From: VRUE01 sp035318745
GTDB taxonomy: Bacteria; Actinomycetota; Thermoleophilia; Solirubrobacterales; 70-9
NCBI GenBank assembly: GCA_035318745.1
Contig: DATHEA010000024.1
Span: 1 to 64,000, forward strand
Length of the DNA stretch: 64,000 nt
Reading direction: 5' to 3'
Made by a program: the position numbers and the translations under genes. Positions within the stretch are counted from its first letter, which is position 1; each line of letters starts with the position of its first letter. Positions 1-7,656 of this stretch are shown piece by piece. The notes under the pieces were generated by a model. That model made no database searches. It had not been told where the DNA came from and saw only the letters and a program-made list of their open reading frames with translations.

Positions 1-216
1 GGCGGCATGGTCAAGGTGAAGATGGGCGGCGACCTGACCCTGCGCGAGATCACGATCGACCCCGACGCGATCGACCCGGAGGAGGCGGAGCTGCTCTCCG
101 AGATGGTGCAGGCCGCCGTCAATGAGGGCCTCCGCGCCGCCCAGGAGCTGCAGAACTCGAAAATGGGCGGGATCACCGGGGGTATGGGAGGCATGCCGGG
201 CCTTCCCGGGATGTGA
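1..216 (+). CDS. YbaB/EbfC family nucleoid-associated protein, 3' part (5' end outside window)
   Basis: The frame is open from base 1 and the visible part is the C-terminal ~70 residues of a small protein. It shows the family-typical VKVKMGGDLTLREI strand and an acidic helix (DPEEAELLSEMVQAAVNEGLR), then a Gly/Met-rich tail. YbaB/EbfC proteins are DNA-binding dimers that coat the nucleoid and usually sit between dnaX and recR. Here recR follows with a 4-base overlap (GTGA), so the two are translationally coupled. The real start lies upstream; the internal ATG at 7 is not the start. Confidence 0.9.
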   Translation, partial: GGMVKVKMGGDLTLREITIDPDAIDPEEAELLSEMVQAAVNEGLRAAQELQNSKMGGITGGMGGMPGLPGM

Positions 217-815
217 GCGCCGAGGGACCGGCGCCGCTCTCCCGCCTCGTCGCCGAGCTCTCGCGACTGCCGGGGATCGGCCGGCGCACTGCGCAGCGCC
301 TCGCCTTCCACATCCTCCGCGCCCCCGACGAAGAGGCCGCGGCTCTGGCTGCGGCGATCCGCGAGGTGAAGGAGAAAGTCGGCCTCTGCGAGCGCTGCTT
401 CAACCTCTCCGAGGGCCCGCTCTGCCGGATTTGCACCGACTCCAGCCGCGACCAGGAGACGTTCTGCGTGGTCGAGGAACCCGCCGACGTGATCCCGATC
501 GAGCGCACCCATGAGTACCGCGGCCTCTACCACGTGCTTGGCGGCGCCCTCTCGCCGATCGACGGAATCGACGCCGGCGACCTCAAGATCGCCGAGCTGC
601 TCCGCCGCGTCGCCGAGGGCGACGTGCGCGAGGTCGTCCTCGCCACCAACCCGACCACCACCGGCGAGGCGACCGCGCTTCACATCGCCGATCAGCTGCG
701 TGGCCAGGTCACCGTCACCCGCCTGGCCAGCGGCCTGCCGATCGGCGCCGATCTGGAGCACGCCGACGAGGTCACTCTCGGCAACGCCTTCGCCGGTCGC
801 CGCCCCCTCGACTGA
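213..815 (+). CDS. recR: Recombination mediator RecR
   Basis: 200 residues, the usual RecR length. An N-terminal helix-hairpin-helix (RLPGIGRRTAQRLAFH, about 18-33) is followed by a four-cysteine zinc finger (C59, C62, C71, C74) and a TOPRIM domain containing EEPADVIPIE and ATNPTTTGEATA. RecR works with RecF/RecO to load RecA on gapped DNA. The GTG start overlaps the stop of the YbaB gene, which fixes the start. The ybaB-recR order is the conserved bacterial arrangement. Confidence 0.97.
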   Translation: MSAEGPAPLSRLVAELSRLPGIGRRTAQRLAFHILRAPDEEAAALAAAIREVKEKVGLCERCFNLSEGPLCRICTDSSRDQETFCVVEEPADVIPIERTHEYRGLYHVLGGALSPIDGIDAGDLKIAELLRRVAEGDVREVVLATNPTTTGEATALHIADQLRGQVTVTRLASGLPIGADLEHADEVTLGNAFAGRRPLD

Positions 816-858
816 GCGCCGTCGACCTCAGCGCGGCCACCGGGCCGTCGGCGCCTCA
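813..858. terminator. Candidate bidirectional terminator between recR and a convergent gene
   Basis: An imperfect inverted repeat, TGAGCGCCG at 813-821 and CGGCGCCTCA at 849-858, spans the short gap between two convergent genes and includes both stop codons. There is no T-tract, so the terminator role is inferred from position only. Confidence 0.35.
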
Positions 859-1383
859 GCTCCCGGGTGGACGGAGGATCAACCCCACCCAACGCTCGTA
901 CTCGTCGCCCAGGCTGCGGTCCTCCACAACCGTCTGCCGCATCCTCTCTTCGAGCGCGTCGATCGGCAGTGGGAGCAGGCGCTCCATGAGTTCCGTGACC
1001 GCCTGATCGCGCCTGGTCGCGTTCAGCCCCTTGGTCCCCATGGCCTCCGCGAACGCCCTGACCGACCCGATCGTCGGGAGCAATTCCCGCTGTCGAAGCT
1101 TCAGCCAGATGTCGTCGAGGAGATCGGCCCGGTCGGCATCGTCCTTGCGGATTCTCACCAGCGCCTCCCTGACCTTCTTGGTGCCGGAGGGCTTTCTCTT
1201 CTTGGGTCCGTTGGCCCTGCGCTTCTCTTTGCTCGCGCCCCCAAGCTCCACCAGGAGCTGGCGGAGTTGGGCGCGCCGCTTCTCGTCGTCGACCCAGTCG
1301 AGCAGGCGGTTCCAGTCGCTCGCCTTGTATTTCACGACAAGCCGAGCCAGGTCGTTCACGAGTCTTGCGTTCGGCTCACCCAA
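856..1383 (-). CDS. Unknown 175-aa partner of the HTH-ParA protein
   Basis: I do not recognise the family. The product is soluble and highly charged, with a basic linker (residues ~52-70, many Lys/Arg) between two helical segments. There is no signal peptide or membrane segment. It starts 8 bases inside the end of the upstream ParA-like gene, so the two are very likely co-translated. It ends convergently against recR. Position downstream of a ParA ATPase is where ParB/adaptor proteins usually sit, but no ParB nuclease-fold or HTH motif is evident. A role as partner or cargo adaptor is inference. Confidence 0.75.
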   Translation of the reverse strand: MGEPNARLVNDLARLVVKYKASDWNRLLDWVDDEKRRAQLRQLLVELGGASKEKRRANGPKKRKPSGTKKVREALVRIRKDDADRADLLDDIWLKLRQRELLPTIGSVRAFAEAMGTKGLNATRRDQAVTELMERLLPLPIDALEERMRQTVVEDRSLGDEYERWVGLILRPPGS

Positions 1384-2452
1384 TGGTCTCGAGCCTTTCG
1401 AAGAACTCTTCTGCGACGGCCTCGAAGTCTTCGATCTTGGACGTGCGGGCGTGGTTAGTCAAGAAGATCGGCGTGCCAAACCGCGAGCCTTTGGGGTAGG
1501 AGTCCGACTGAGACACCGCGTTGCGAAAGACGGGCCAACTGTGTTGTTTGGCGATCTGCCGGACAAAGGATCGGGAGCGTTGGTCCTCGAGCTTTGGCGC
1601 AGAGGCGTTGAAGACGATTCCGAGTACATCGACCTCCTTCTTGTAGAGGCTCTTGAACTCGTCCAGGGAGTTGACCACGAGAGGCAGGCCGATGGTCGAG
1701 AGAAACTCCGGTTTGACCGGGATGAGCACCGCATTGCACGCCGAATAGGCAGCCATCGTCAGTATCGACTCGGTCGGTGCGCAGTCGATCAGAATGAGGT
1801 CATACGCAGACCTGACCTCATCCAGGAAGTGCTTGAGCAGTTGCTCCTTGCTGGCTGGATTCTTCAGCGTGAAGGAGAGCTGAAGGGAGGATGGAACGAG
1901 GTCCAGGCGACTGCCGTCGTGCCATTCGCGGACGTTCGCGATGACGTCTGCAGGCTCGAGGCGCTTCTTGCGTTTTCCGCTCGGATCGGGTGGGGAGGCC
2001 TGCTCGAAGATGTCCAGCACGGTCAGTCTCTCGTTTTCGAGATGCTCCTCGTACTTGGCAGTGCCCAACACGTATTGGCTCAGGTTGAACTGGGGGTCAA
2101 GATCGACGAGCAGGACGCGCTGATCCCTGCGGTATGCGGCATACCAGCCCAGGTTGGCGGTTAGGGTGGACTTGCCGACCCCTCCCTTCATGTTCATCAC
2201 GGCGATAGTCACCCCGGCTCGTTGAGGCTCGTCCTCCTCGTCCTCCACGCCGGCGTCCGCGATTGTGTCCAGTCCCGATTCGGCGGCCCAGTTGGAGATC
2301 GCATCTCGATCCCAGATGGGCCCACTTTTGAGCTCCGCCAGGGGCTCTGGAAAGTCGCTGCGTCGCTGACGCCAGTTGGTCACGGCCTGGCGGGAGGTTC
2401 TCAGCAGATCGGCAACCTCGGAGAGGCCAAGGAGTTCGGGTTCAGGTGGCAT
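1376..2452 (-). CDS. ParA/MinD-family ATPase with N-terminal helix-turn-helix
   Basis: 358 residues. Residues ~8-55 look like a MerR/excisionase-type HTH (LSEVADLLRTSRQAVTNWRQ). Residues ~80-350 are a ParA ATPase: deviant Walker A MKGGVGKST (signature K89, P-loop K94), DLDPQ switch at ~117-121, and a Walker B LILIDCAP. ParA ATPases form DNA-bound dimers that position plasmids, chromosomes or cargo. An HTH fused to ParA is typical of plasmid-type (type Ib-like) proteins that repress their own promoter. Here it is chromosomal, next to recR and without a recognisable parB. A 43-bp inverted repeat lies directly upstream, consistent with autoregulation or a centromere-like site. Confidence 0.9.
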   Translation of the reverse strand: MPPEPELLGLSEVADLLRTSRQAVTNWRQRRSDFPEPLAELKSGPIWDRDAISNWAAESGLDTIADAGVEDEEDEPQRAGVTIAVMNMKGGVGKSTLTANLGWYAAYRRDQRVLLVDLDPQFNLSQYVLGTAKYEEHLENERLTVLDIFEQASPPDPSGKRKKRLEPADVIANVREWHDGSRLDLVPSSLQLSFTLKNPASKEQLLKHFLDEVRSAYDLILIDCAPTESILTMAAYSACNAVLIPVKPEFLSTIGLPLVVNSLDEFKSLYKKEVDVLGIVFNASAPKLEDQRSRSFVRQIAKQHSWPVFRNAVSQSDSYPKGSRFGTPIFLTNHARTSKIEDFEAVAEEFFERLETIG

Positions 2453-2466
2453 AGGGATCTGCGGTC

Positions 2467-2509
2467 GTGTATTCTAGAAACAGTTTAGCAGTTAGTTTCG
2501 AAAATACAC
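2467..2509. promoter_or_regulatory. 43-bp inverted repeat at the HTH-ParA promoter (operator or parS-like)
   Basis: Arms GTGTATTCTAGAAAC (2467-2481) and GTTTCGAAAATACAC (2495-2509) pair at 13 of 15 positions around a 13-nt AT-rich spacer. On the minus strand the gene-proximal arm contains TAGAAT (2477-2472), a good -10 hexamer ~20 bases before the ParA start codon at 2452. A dimer bound here would cover the promoter. The AT-rich composition stands out in this GC-rich window. Confidence 0.6.
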
Positions 2510-2548
2510 AACGTAGAAGTTGCCAAGCTGTAGGAGCCGTTTGCGCCA

Positions 2549-2743
2549 GTGCGCTCGATCAGCACAATACGGACGAAGCGCGACGCAGATCTCGAGGAGC
2601 GTCGGGAATCATTGCGCAACATGCGGTGGGCACGTCGCCGCAACATGCTGCTAACCGGCGTGGGGCTCATCGCGCTTGCCTTCGCTCGGTGGACGAGCGA
2701 CCTCGAGCACAGCGCACGGTTCGTTCTTCACTTGCTCGCCTAG
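2549..2743 (+). CDS. Possible small membrane protein (64 aa), uncertain
   Basis: GTG start preceded at 12 bases by AGGAG (2532-2536). The product has a basic, charged N-terminal half and one hydrophobic stretch (LLTGVGLIALAFA), then a short polar tail. Nothing is recognisable. The rest of the roughly 400-base gap (2453-2853) holds the ParA operator and a weak hairpin (CGCAATTTGCG, 2799-2809) followed by GGGTTTTGGG. I see no other gene there. It could be chance coding. Confidence 0.25.
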   Translation: MRSISTIRTKRDADLEERRESLRNMRWARRRNMLLTGVGLIALAFARWTSDLEHSARFVLHLLA

Positions 2744-2853
2744 CTGCGCGGTCTCTAGATAGAAGTGACTAAACGTTTCGACTAGACGGGTATCAACTCG
2801 CAATTTGCGGGTTTTGGGCGGCTGGCGTCCGCTCGAATCGCCAAGGTCTCGGC

Positions 2854-3576
2854 GTGGCAACGGATGCTCCGACACGAACTGGCTCGCAGGGCTCCGGGGC
2901 CGGGCAGCTCGCTCGCGAGGTCTCGACCCTGCAGGCTTCGCTGCTGGGCAAGCTGCACGAGGAGATGGCGGGACGGGACGGGGAGCTGTTCGCGGCCGCG
3001 GCGCAGAGACTGGCAGAGGAGTTCGGCTCGGTCACGGCGACCGCGGTCGGCACGCTCTGGGAGCGCGACGGGGCCACCGCGGTTGTGGAGGACGAGCACC
3101 CGAGCCTGTACCGCGCCGGCCAGATGCGCCGCAGGCTCGACCAGTTGCTCGAATGCCATCGGCGCTACGAGCAGCCCTTCGCCCTGGTCGTCTTCGACGT
3201 CGAGGGGCCGGGGGTCCGCGACGACGATGCCGGCGGCGGTCGCCAGACCGCCCTTGCCGTCGTCGGTGCGGCGCTGAGCGAGAGCGTCCGGCTCGTTGAC
3301 GAGACCTTCCGGCTGGAGGAGGACGCCCTCTGCGTGCTGGCTCCCGGCCAGGACACCGTCGGTGGCGTGCAGATGGCAGAGCGGCTGCTGAGCCGGCTTG
3401 ACGACCTCGAGCGCGCGGGCGGCTTGCGAATCGGGATCTCAGCCGGCGTCGTCGCCTGCCCGGAGCACGGCAACGATGCCGACCAGCTCCTCCGCACGGC
3501 TGACGAGGCGATGTGGCGGGCACGCTCGGTCGGCCAGCCGGTCGGCGTCGGCACCCTGGAGCCGCGCCCCGAATGA
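2854..3576 (+). CDS. Degenerate GGDEF-domain protein
   Basis: 240 residues. The C-terminal ~130 residues follow the GGDEF fold: FALVVFDVEG (~109-118), an AERLLSRL helix, GISAGVV (~194-200) and DQLLRTADEAMWRAR (~210-224). The catalytic signature GGDEF is replaced by LEEDA (154-158), so diguanylate cyclase activity is unlikely. Such proteins usually act as GTP or c-di-GMP sensors. The N-terminal ~100 residues are helical without a recognised domain. Two HD-GYP proteins occur elsewhere in the window. GTG start. Confidence 0.8.
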   Translation: MATDAPTRTGSQGSGAGQLAREVSTLQASLLGKLHEEMAGRDGELFAAAAQRLAEEFGSVTATAVGTLWERDGATAVVEDEHPSLYRAGQMRRRLDQLLECHRRYEQPFALVVFDVEGPGVRDDDAGGGRQTALAVVGAALSESVRLVDETFRLEEDALCVLAPGQDTVGGVQMAERLLSRLDDLERAGGLRIGISAGVVACPEHGNDADQLLRTADEAMWRARSVGQPVGVGTLEPRPE

Positions 3577-3601
3577 GCGGGTCCCGGCCTTTGCAAGATT
3601 G

Positions 3602-3630
3602 CTGACAGATTCCTGAAATCTGTCCATAAC
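3602..3630 (+). promoter_or_regulatory. Promoter with an embedded palindrome ahead of the MerR-type gene
   Basis: CTGACA (-35, 3602-3607) and CATAAC (-10, 3625-3630) are 17 bases apart. A palindrome ACAGATT-CCTGA-AATCTGT (3605-3623) overlaps the -35 and fills the spacer. MerR-family proteins characteristically bind between -35 and -10, so this is a plausible autoregulatory site for the gene starting at 3660. Confidence 0.5.
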
Positions 3631-3659
3631 TGGTGTAAACCCCGCATTCCGGTGCCAGA

Positions 3660-4508
3660 ATGTTGCGCATGCCGGGAATCCGAACCAACGCCGCAGCCGA
3701 AGTGCTGGGGGTCAGTCCCAACACGCTGCGCAGCTGGGAGCGCCGCTACGGCTATCCGCTGCCGAAGCGCACCGTGGGCAACCACCGCAACTACGAGCTG
3801 GTCGAGCTGCAGACGCTCCGCGACGCGCTCGCCGCCACCGGCAACATCTCCTCGGCGATCGAGCTGGCGCGCCAGCGCCAGGAGGCGCCCGCCAGTGGCG
3901 ACAACCTACGTGTCGCCCTCGAGAGCTTCGACGAGGACGCCGCCGACCGCGCGGTCGAGGAGAGCCTCGCGGTGCGACCGCTGGAGCGGACCGTGGAGGA
4001 GATGCTGCTCCCCGCGATCGACGCTCTCGCCGCCGACCCAGAGCGCGAGGCAGAGCTGGAGTTCGCCACTCGCTGGGCGACCGGCTGGCTGCATGGCGCC
4101 CGCCGCCTTGCCTCTGCTGCTTCGAGGCCGGCCGGCATCCTGCTGCTCGACTCGAGCCGCGGCTCCGAGCTGGAGGCGGTTCACGCCCAGGCGCTCGACC
4201 TCGCTCTGCGGCGGGCCGGGTTCCGCGTGCTGATGCTTTCCGACGAGCTTGGCGAGGAGCGGATGGAGCGGGCCCTAGGCGCCCTGGAGCCGACCGCGAT
4301 CGTTCTCTGCGGTCCCGGCGCCGACACGCCCTCCGCGGTGCAACTCGTCCGCAAGATCCGTGCGTCGGGCTTTGACGCGCCGCTCTACGGCTTCCGTGCC
4401 AGCGGCTTGATCGGGGATGCGATCCCCGCCGCCGGCGAGCGCCCCAGCCAGGTGACTGGGATGCTCAACGCGGACCTGCGCCGTCGCGCCAGCCAGGCAT
4501 TTGCCTGA
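3660..4508 (+). CDS. MerR-family regulator with a cobalamin-binding-like C-terminal domain (CarH/LitR-like)
   Basis: 282 residues. The N-terminal winged helix (RTNAAAEVLGVSPNTLRSWERRYGYPLPKR, ~8-37, given here in two parts: RTNAAAEVLGVSPNT and LRSWERRYGYPLPKR) is the MerR DNA-binding domain. The rest resembles the helical cap plus Rossmann-like cobalamin domain of CarH/LitR light regulators, including ILLLDSSRGSELEAVHAQA and a C-terminal alpha/beta region. The DxHxxG motif that ligates cobalamin through histidine is not visible, so B12 binding and light sensing are doubtful. ATG 3660 is taken; ATG 3669 is an alternative. A MerR-style promoter precedes it. Confidence 0.85.
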   Translation: MLRMPGIRTNAAAEVLGVSPNTLRSWERRYGYPLPKRTVGNHRNYELVELQTLRDALAATGNISSAIELARQRQEAPASGDNLRVALESFDEDAADRAVEESLAVRPLERTVEEMLLPAIDALAADPEREAELEFATRWATGWLHGARRLASAASRPAGILLLDSSRGSELEAVHAQALDLALRRAGFRVLMLSDELGEERMERALGALEPTAIVLCGPGADTPSAVQLVRKIRASGFDAPLYGFRASGLIGDAIPAAGERPSQVTGMLNADLRRRASQAFA

Positions 4509-4532
4509 CCGGCGCGGGGCGGACTGCTCTGC

Positions 4533-5540
4533 TTAGAGAGAGGCGATCGTTTTCAGCGACGCCGCTTCGACTACTTTGGGCAGCGGTGCGAAATCGAGCG
4601 CCGCACCGTATTTCTGGCCGATGGTGACGCAGTATTTGGTGAACTGCTGCAGGAAGCCCTTCTGCGGGGCGTCGTGCGGAACGATTGCGTAGGTGAACGT
4701 AGATATCGGGTACGCGGTCGTTGCCTTCTTCGGTGGGTCGGAGATGGTGAGTGCGTTGCTGGCGGGTACGCTCTTGACGACCGCGGCCGCTGCTTCGATG
4801 TTTTTCAGGTTGGGCAGCTCATATTTGCCGGCCTTGTTCTGGATTGCCGCGGCAGGTAGGCCGGCCGCGATGATGTACGACGCCTCGATGTAACCGATAG
4901 CACCAGGCGTACTGGTGACCGTCGAGGTCACGCCGGCATTGCCTTTGGCGCCGACTCCGGTAGGGAAGCTGACCGAGGTTGCGAAGCCGACTTCTCTCTT
5001 CCAGGCCGGGCTGATCTTCGAGAGGTAGCGCACGAAACCGTAGGTGGTTCCGGAGCCGTCGCTGCGGAAGACCGGGGTGATGGCCAAGCCGGGCAGTTTG
5101 ACACCAGGGTTGAGTGCCTTGATCTTCGGGTCGTTCCACTTGGTGATCTTGCCGAAGTAGATGCTGGCGAGCAGAGATCCAGTCAGATTCAGCTTTTTGA
5201 TTCCAGGGAGTTTGTAACTGATGCCGACTGCCGAGAGCCCCCACGGAATCTGCACACAGCCGTTGCAGGCGGCAGCCTGTTCGGGGGTAAGCGGTGCATC
5301 GGAGGCGCCGAAGTCGACGGTGCGGGCGGTGATCTGCGCGATCCCAGCCCCGGAGCCGACCGCTCCGTATTTGACCGGGATGCCTTCTTTGATTTCGAAG
5401 CCGTTGATCCAGTTGGCCATCAGAGGCGCGACCAGCGTTGATCCGGCTCCGGTAAGGCCTGCGGCAGAGGCGTTGGCCGCTCCCGTCGCCATGACCAGGA
5501 CGGCCGCGATGGCTACCCCAAGCAACCTAATGCGATTCAA
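4533..5540 (-). CDS. pstS: Phosphate ABC transporter substrate-binding protein PstS
   Basis: 335 residues with an N-terminal signal peptide (hydrophobic to ANASAAG at ~27). The mature part begins LTGAGSTLVAPLM, the PstS phosphate-binding loop, and contains VGSGAGIAQI, DFGASDAPLT and RSDGSGTT, which are the other phosphate contacts. It captures periplasmic/extracytoplasmic phosphate for PstCAB. The start is TTG, supported by AAAGGA 7-8 bases upstream on the minus strand. Unusually, it is transcribed away from pstCAB, sharing a 236-bp divergent control region with them. No lipobox is visible. Confidence 0.95.
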   Translation of the reverse strand: MNRIRLLGVAIAAVLVMATGAANASAAGLTGAGSTLVAPLMANWINGFEIKEGIPVKYGAVGSGAGIAQITARTVDFGASDAPLTPEQAAACNGCVQIPWGLSAVGISYKLPGIKKLNLTGSLLASIYFGKITKWNDPKIKALNPGVKLPGLAITPVFRSDGSGTTYGFVRYLSKISPAWKREVGFATSVSFPTGVGAKGNAGVTSTVTSTPGAIGYIEASYIIAAGLPAAAIQNKAGKYELPNLKNIEAAAAVVKSVPASNALTISDPPKKATTAYPISTFTYAIVPHDAPQKGFLQQFTKYCVTIGQKYGAALDFAPLPKVVEAASLKTIASL

Positions 5541-5675
5541 GAGAATTCCTTTCGACTCGTTTCGATGTCATCTGGCGGGCGCAGGGTGCAGCCCGGGCGC
5601 GGCATAGCATTGGGCCCAGGAGTCACAAACATGTGTCAATCTCGTGAAGGATGTGGTTACAAAAAGGTAATGGTG

Positions 5676-5725
5676 CTGTTCACAGTTGTTACTGAACTGT
5701 GAATAGTTGTTTCACTTTTGTGAAA
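5676..5725. promoter_or_regulatory. Candidate Pho-type operators in the pstS-pstC divergent region
   Basis: Two inverted repeats lie in AT-rich DNA between the genes: CTGTTCACAGTT / AACTGTGAATAG (5676-5687 and 5695-5706, 11 of 12 paired) and TTTCAC / GTGAAA (5710-5715 and 5720-5725). Both carry TTCAC-like half sites resembling actinobacterial PHO boxes (GTTCACC repeats). The match is partial, so PhoP binding is an inference. Confidence 0.45.
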
Positions 5726-5776
5726 ATCGGGATAAGTCCTGTTTGGGGTCGGCGATCTCCACTACGCTGCCCGCCG

Positions 5777-6781
5777 ATGAGCGGCACGACGGTGAACTCG
5801 GCGCGTGTAGCGGGGCCCAGGCCGGCGCGAAGCGCCCGCTCGGCGCGCAGGCTTCGGAGGATCGATCGGATCGGTGACGGGCTGCTCTACGGCGTCTGCC
5901 TGCTCGCCGCCCTTCTCGCTGTCGCGGTGATCGTGCTGATCGGCTACGAAGTCGTGCACGGAGCCAGTCCGGCGATCTCGAAGTTCGGCCTGAGCTTTCT
6001 CTTCGACACGACCTGGCAGCCCAACTTTGGTGTCTTCGGCGCCGGCTCGCTGCTTTTCGGCACCCTTGTCAGCTCCTTCTTCGCCCTGTTGCTCGGGGCA
6101 CCGATCGCGATCGCGATCGGCCTTTACCTGAGCCTGCTGGCGCCTGCCGGGGTGCGCGCGGTCGTCTCGCCGCTGGTCGAGATGCTCGCTGCCATCCCGA
6201 GCGTGATCCTCGGCTTCTGGGGCGTCCTGGTCCTGGCCCCGTTCGTCCACGAACACATCGAGCCGTGGCTGCACAATGCTTTTGGCTTCATCCCGATCTT
6301 CGGCTCGCCGGAAACGACCGGCGCGAGCATCTTCACCGCGAGCCTGATCCTGACGATCATGGTGCTGCCGATCATCGCCTCGATCTCGCGCGATCTCTTC
6401 CTCGCGGTTCCGCGCGACTTGCAGGACGGGGCCAGCGCACTTGGCGCGACCCGCTGGGAGGTCGTGCGGGGCGTGGTCCTTCCGTCGACCTCCTCCGGCG
6501 TGGTCGCCGCGTCACTGCTTGGCCTTGGTCGAGCACTGGGGGAGGCGATCGCGGTCTCGCAGGTGGTCGGGGCGGGCTCGGAAATCCACGCGTCGCTGTT
6601 CAAGACCGGCGACACCCTCGCCGCCCGGATCGCCAACCAGTTCCCAGGTGCGCTCACCGAATTGCACAGGGCGTCGCTCTTCTACTCGGGGGCGATCCTG
6701 CTCGTCATCGGACTGCTCTCGAACCTCTTCGCGCAGTGGATCGGCAGACGGTTCAGCTATGAGGGGGCGGCGGCGCGGTGA
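5777..6781 (+). CDS. pstC: Phosphate ABC transporter permease PstC
   Basis: 334 residues from ATG 5777. A basic cytosolic N-terminus (RRLRRIDRIGD) precedes about six membrane helices and the permease EAA loop (DGASALGATRWEVVRGVVLPS). It forms the membrane channel with PstA. The frame is open further upstream to 5699, but that part has no PstC similarity and runs through the regulatory region, so ATG 5777 was chosen. The stop overlaps the pstA GTG start by 4 bases (GTGA). Confidence 0.95.
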   Translation: MSGTTVNSARVAGPRPARSARSARRLRRIDRIGDGLLYGVCLLAALLAVAVIVLIGYEVVHGASPAISKFGLSFLFDTTWQPNFGVFGAGSLLFGTLVSSFFALLLGAPIAIAIGLYLSLLAPAGVRAVVSPLVEMLAAIPSVILGFWGVLVLAPFVHEHIEPWLHNAFGFIPIFGSPETTGASIFTASLILTIMVLPIIASISRDLFLAVPRDLQDGASALGATRWEVVRGVVLPSTSSGVVAASLLGLGRALGEAIAVSQVVGAGSEIHASLFKTGDTLAARIANQFPGALTELHRASLFYSGAILLVIGLLSNLFAQWIGRRFSYEGAAAR

Positions 6782-7656
6782 GCAGCGGTGCAATCCCCGA
6801 CCCGAGCGCCCCGCTGACCCCGAGCGGCAATCTGCGCCGCCGTCAGATCTTCAGCAAGGCCACCGAATACGGCGCAACCACCGCGGCGATTCTCGCCATA
6901 GTCGTGCTCGGAATCGTCGTCTATACGGTTGTCGCGCGCGGCGCCAAGGCGCTCAACCTCGACTTCGTCTTCACCGCCGCACCGACCGGAATCGGGCCCG
7001 AGCTGCTCGGAACGGGAGTGATCGTTTTAGTCGCAACCGCGATCGCGATGCCGCTCGGCGTTTTGATCGCGCTTTTCCTGACCGAGTACGCCGGGAATCG
7101 CGCAGCCGGCCCGATCCGGCACACGCTGGACCTGATGAACGGCCTTCCCTCGATCATCATCGGCCTCTTCATCTTCGGCCTGCTCGTCGACCACAAACAG
7201 CAGTCCGGCTTGGCCGCCGCTGTAGCCCTGGCGATCATCGAGTTGCCGCTGATCGCGCGCGGCAGCCAGGAGATCCTCCTGCTCGTTCCCAACAGCATGC
7301 GCGAAGCCGCCGATGCGCTTGGGGTGGCTCGTTGGCGCTCTGTGCTCGGTGTCATCCTGCCCAGCGCTCTGGGAGGGATAGTCACCTCGACGGTGCTTGC
7401 CGTGGCGCGGGCCGCTGGTGAGACGGCGCCGCTGATCTTCGCCAGCTCGGTGTTCGACGCCAGCCGGTTCTCGATCAATCCGCTGGAAGCGCTGCCGAAC
7501 GTTCCGGTGACGATCTACACGCTTTCGGAAGAAGGAAATCCGGAAGGCTTCACCCAGGCCTGGGGATTGTCCCTGCTGCTGGTGTCGCTGATTCTCCTCG
7601 CCAGCCTCGGCGCTAGAGCCCTGCTTGCTCGCAGCAAAAGGAAGATGGCCTCGTGA
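6778..7656 (+). CDS. pstA: Phosphate ABC transporter permease PstA
   Basis: 292 residues with about six membrane helices. The conserved permease segment LFLTEYAGNRAAGPIRHTLD and the EAA loop (REAADALGVARWRSVLGVILPSA, split: REAADALGVARW, RSVLGVILPSA) identify the PstA partner. GTG start overlaps the pstC stop and its own stop overlaps the pstB GTG, so pstC-pstA-pstB are one translationally coupled operon. Confidence 0.95.
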   Translation: MSSGAIPDPSAPLTPSGNLRRRQIFSKATEYGATTAAILAIVVLGIVVYTVVARGAKALNLDFVFTAAPTGIGPELLGTGVIVLVATAIAMPLGVLIALFLTEYAGNRAAGPIRHTLDLMNGLPSIIIGLFIFGLLVDHKQQSGLAAAVALAIIELPLIARGSQEILLLVPNSMREAADALGVARWRSVLGVILPSALGGIVTSTVLAVARAAGETAPLIFASSVFDASRFSINPLEALPNVPVTIYTLSEEGNPEGFTQAWGLSLLLVSLILLASLGARALLARSKRKMAS

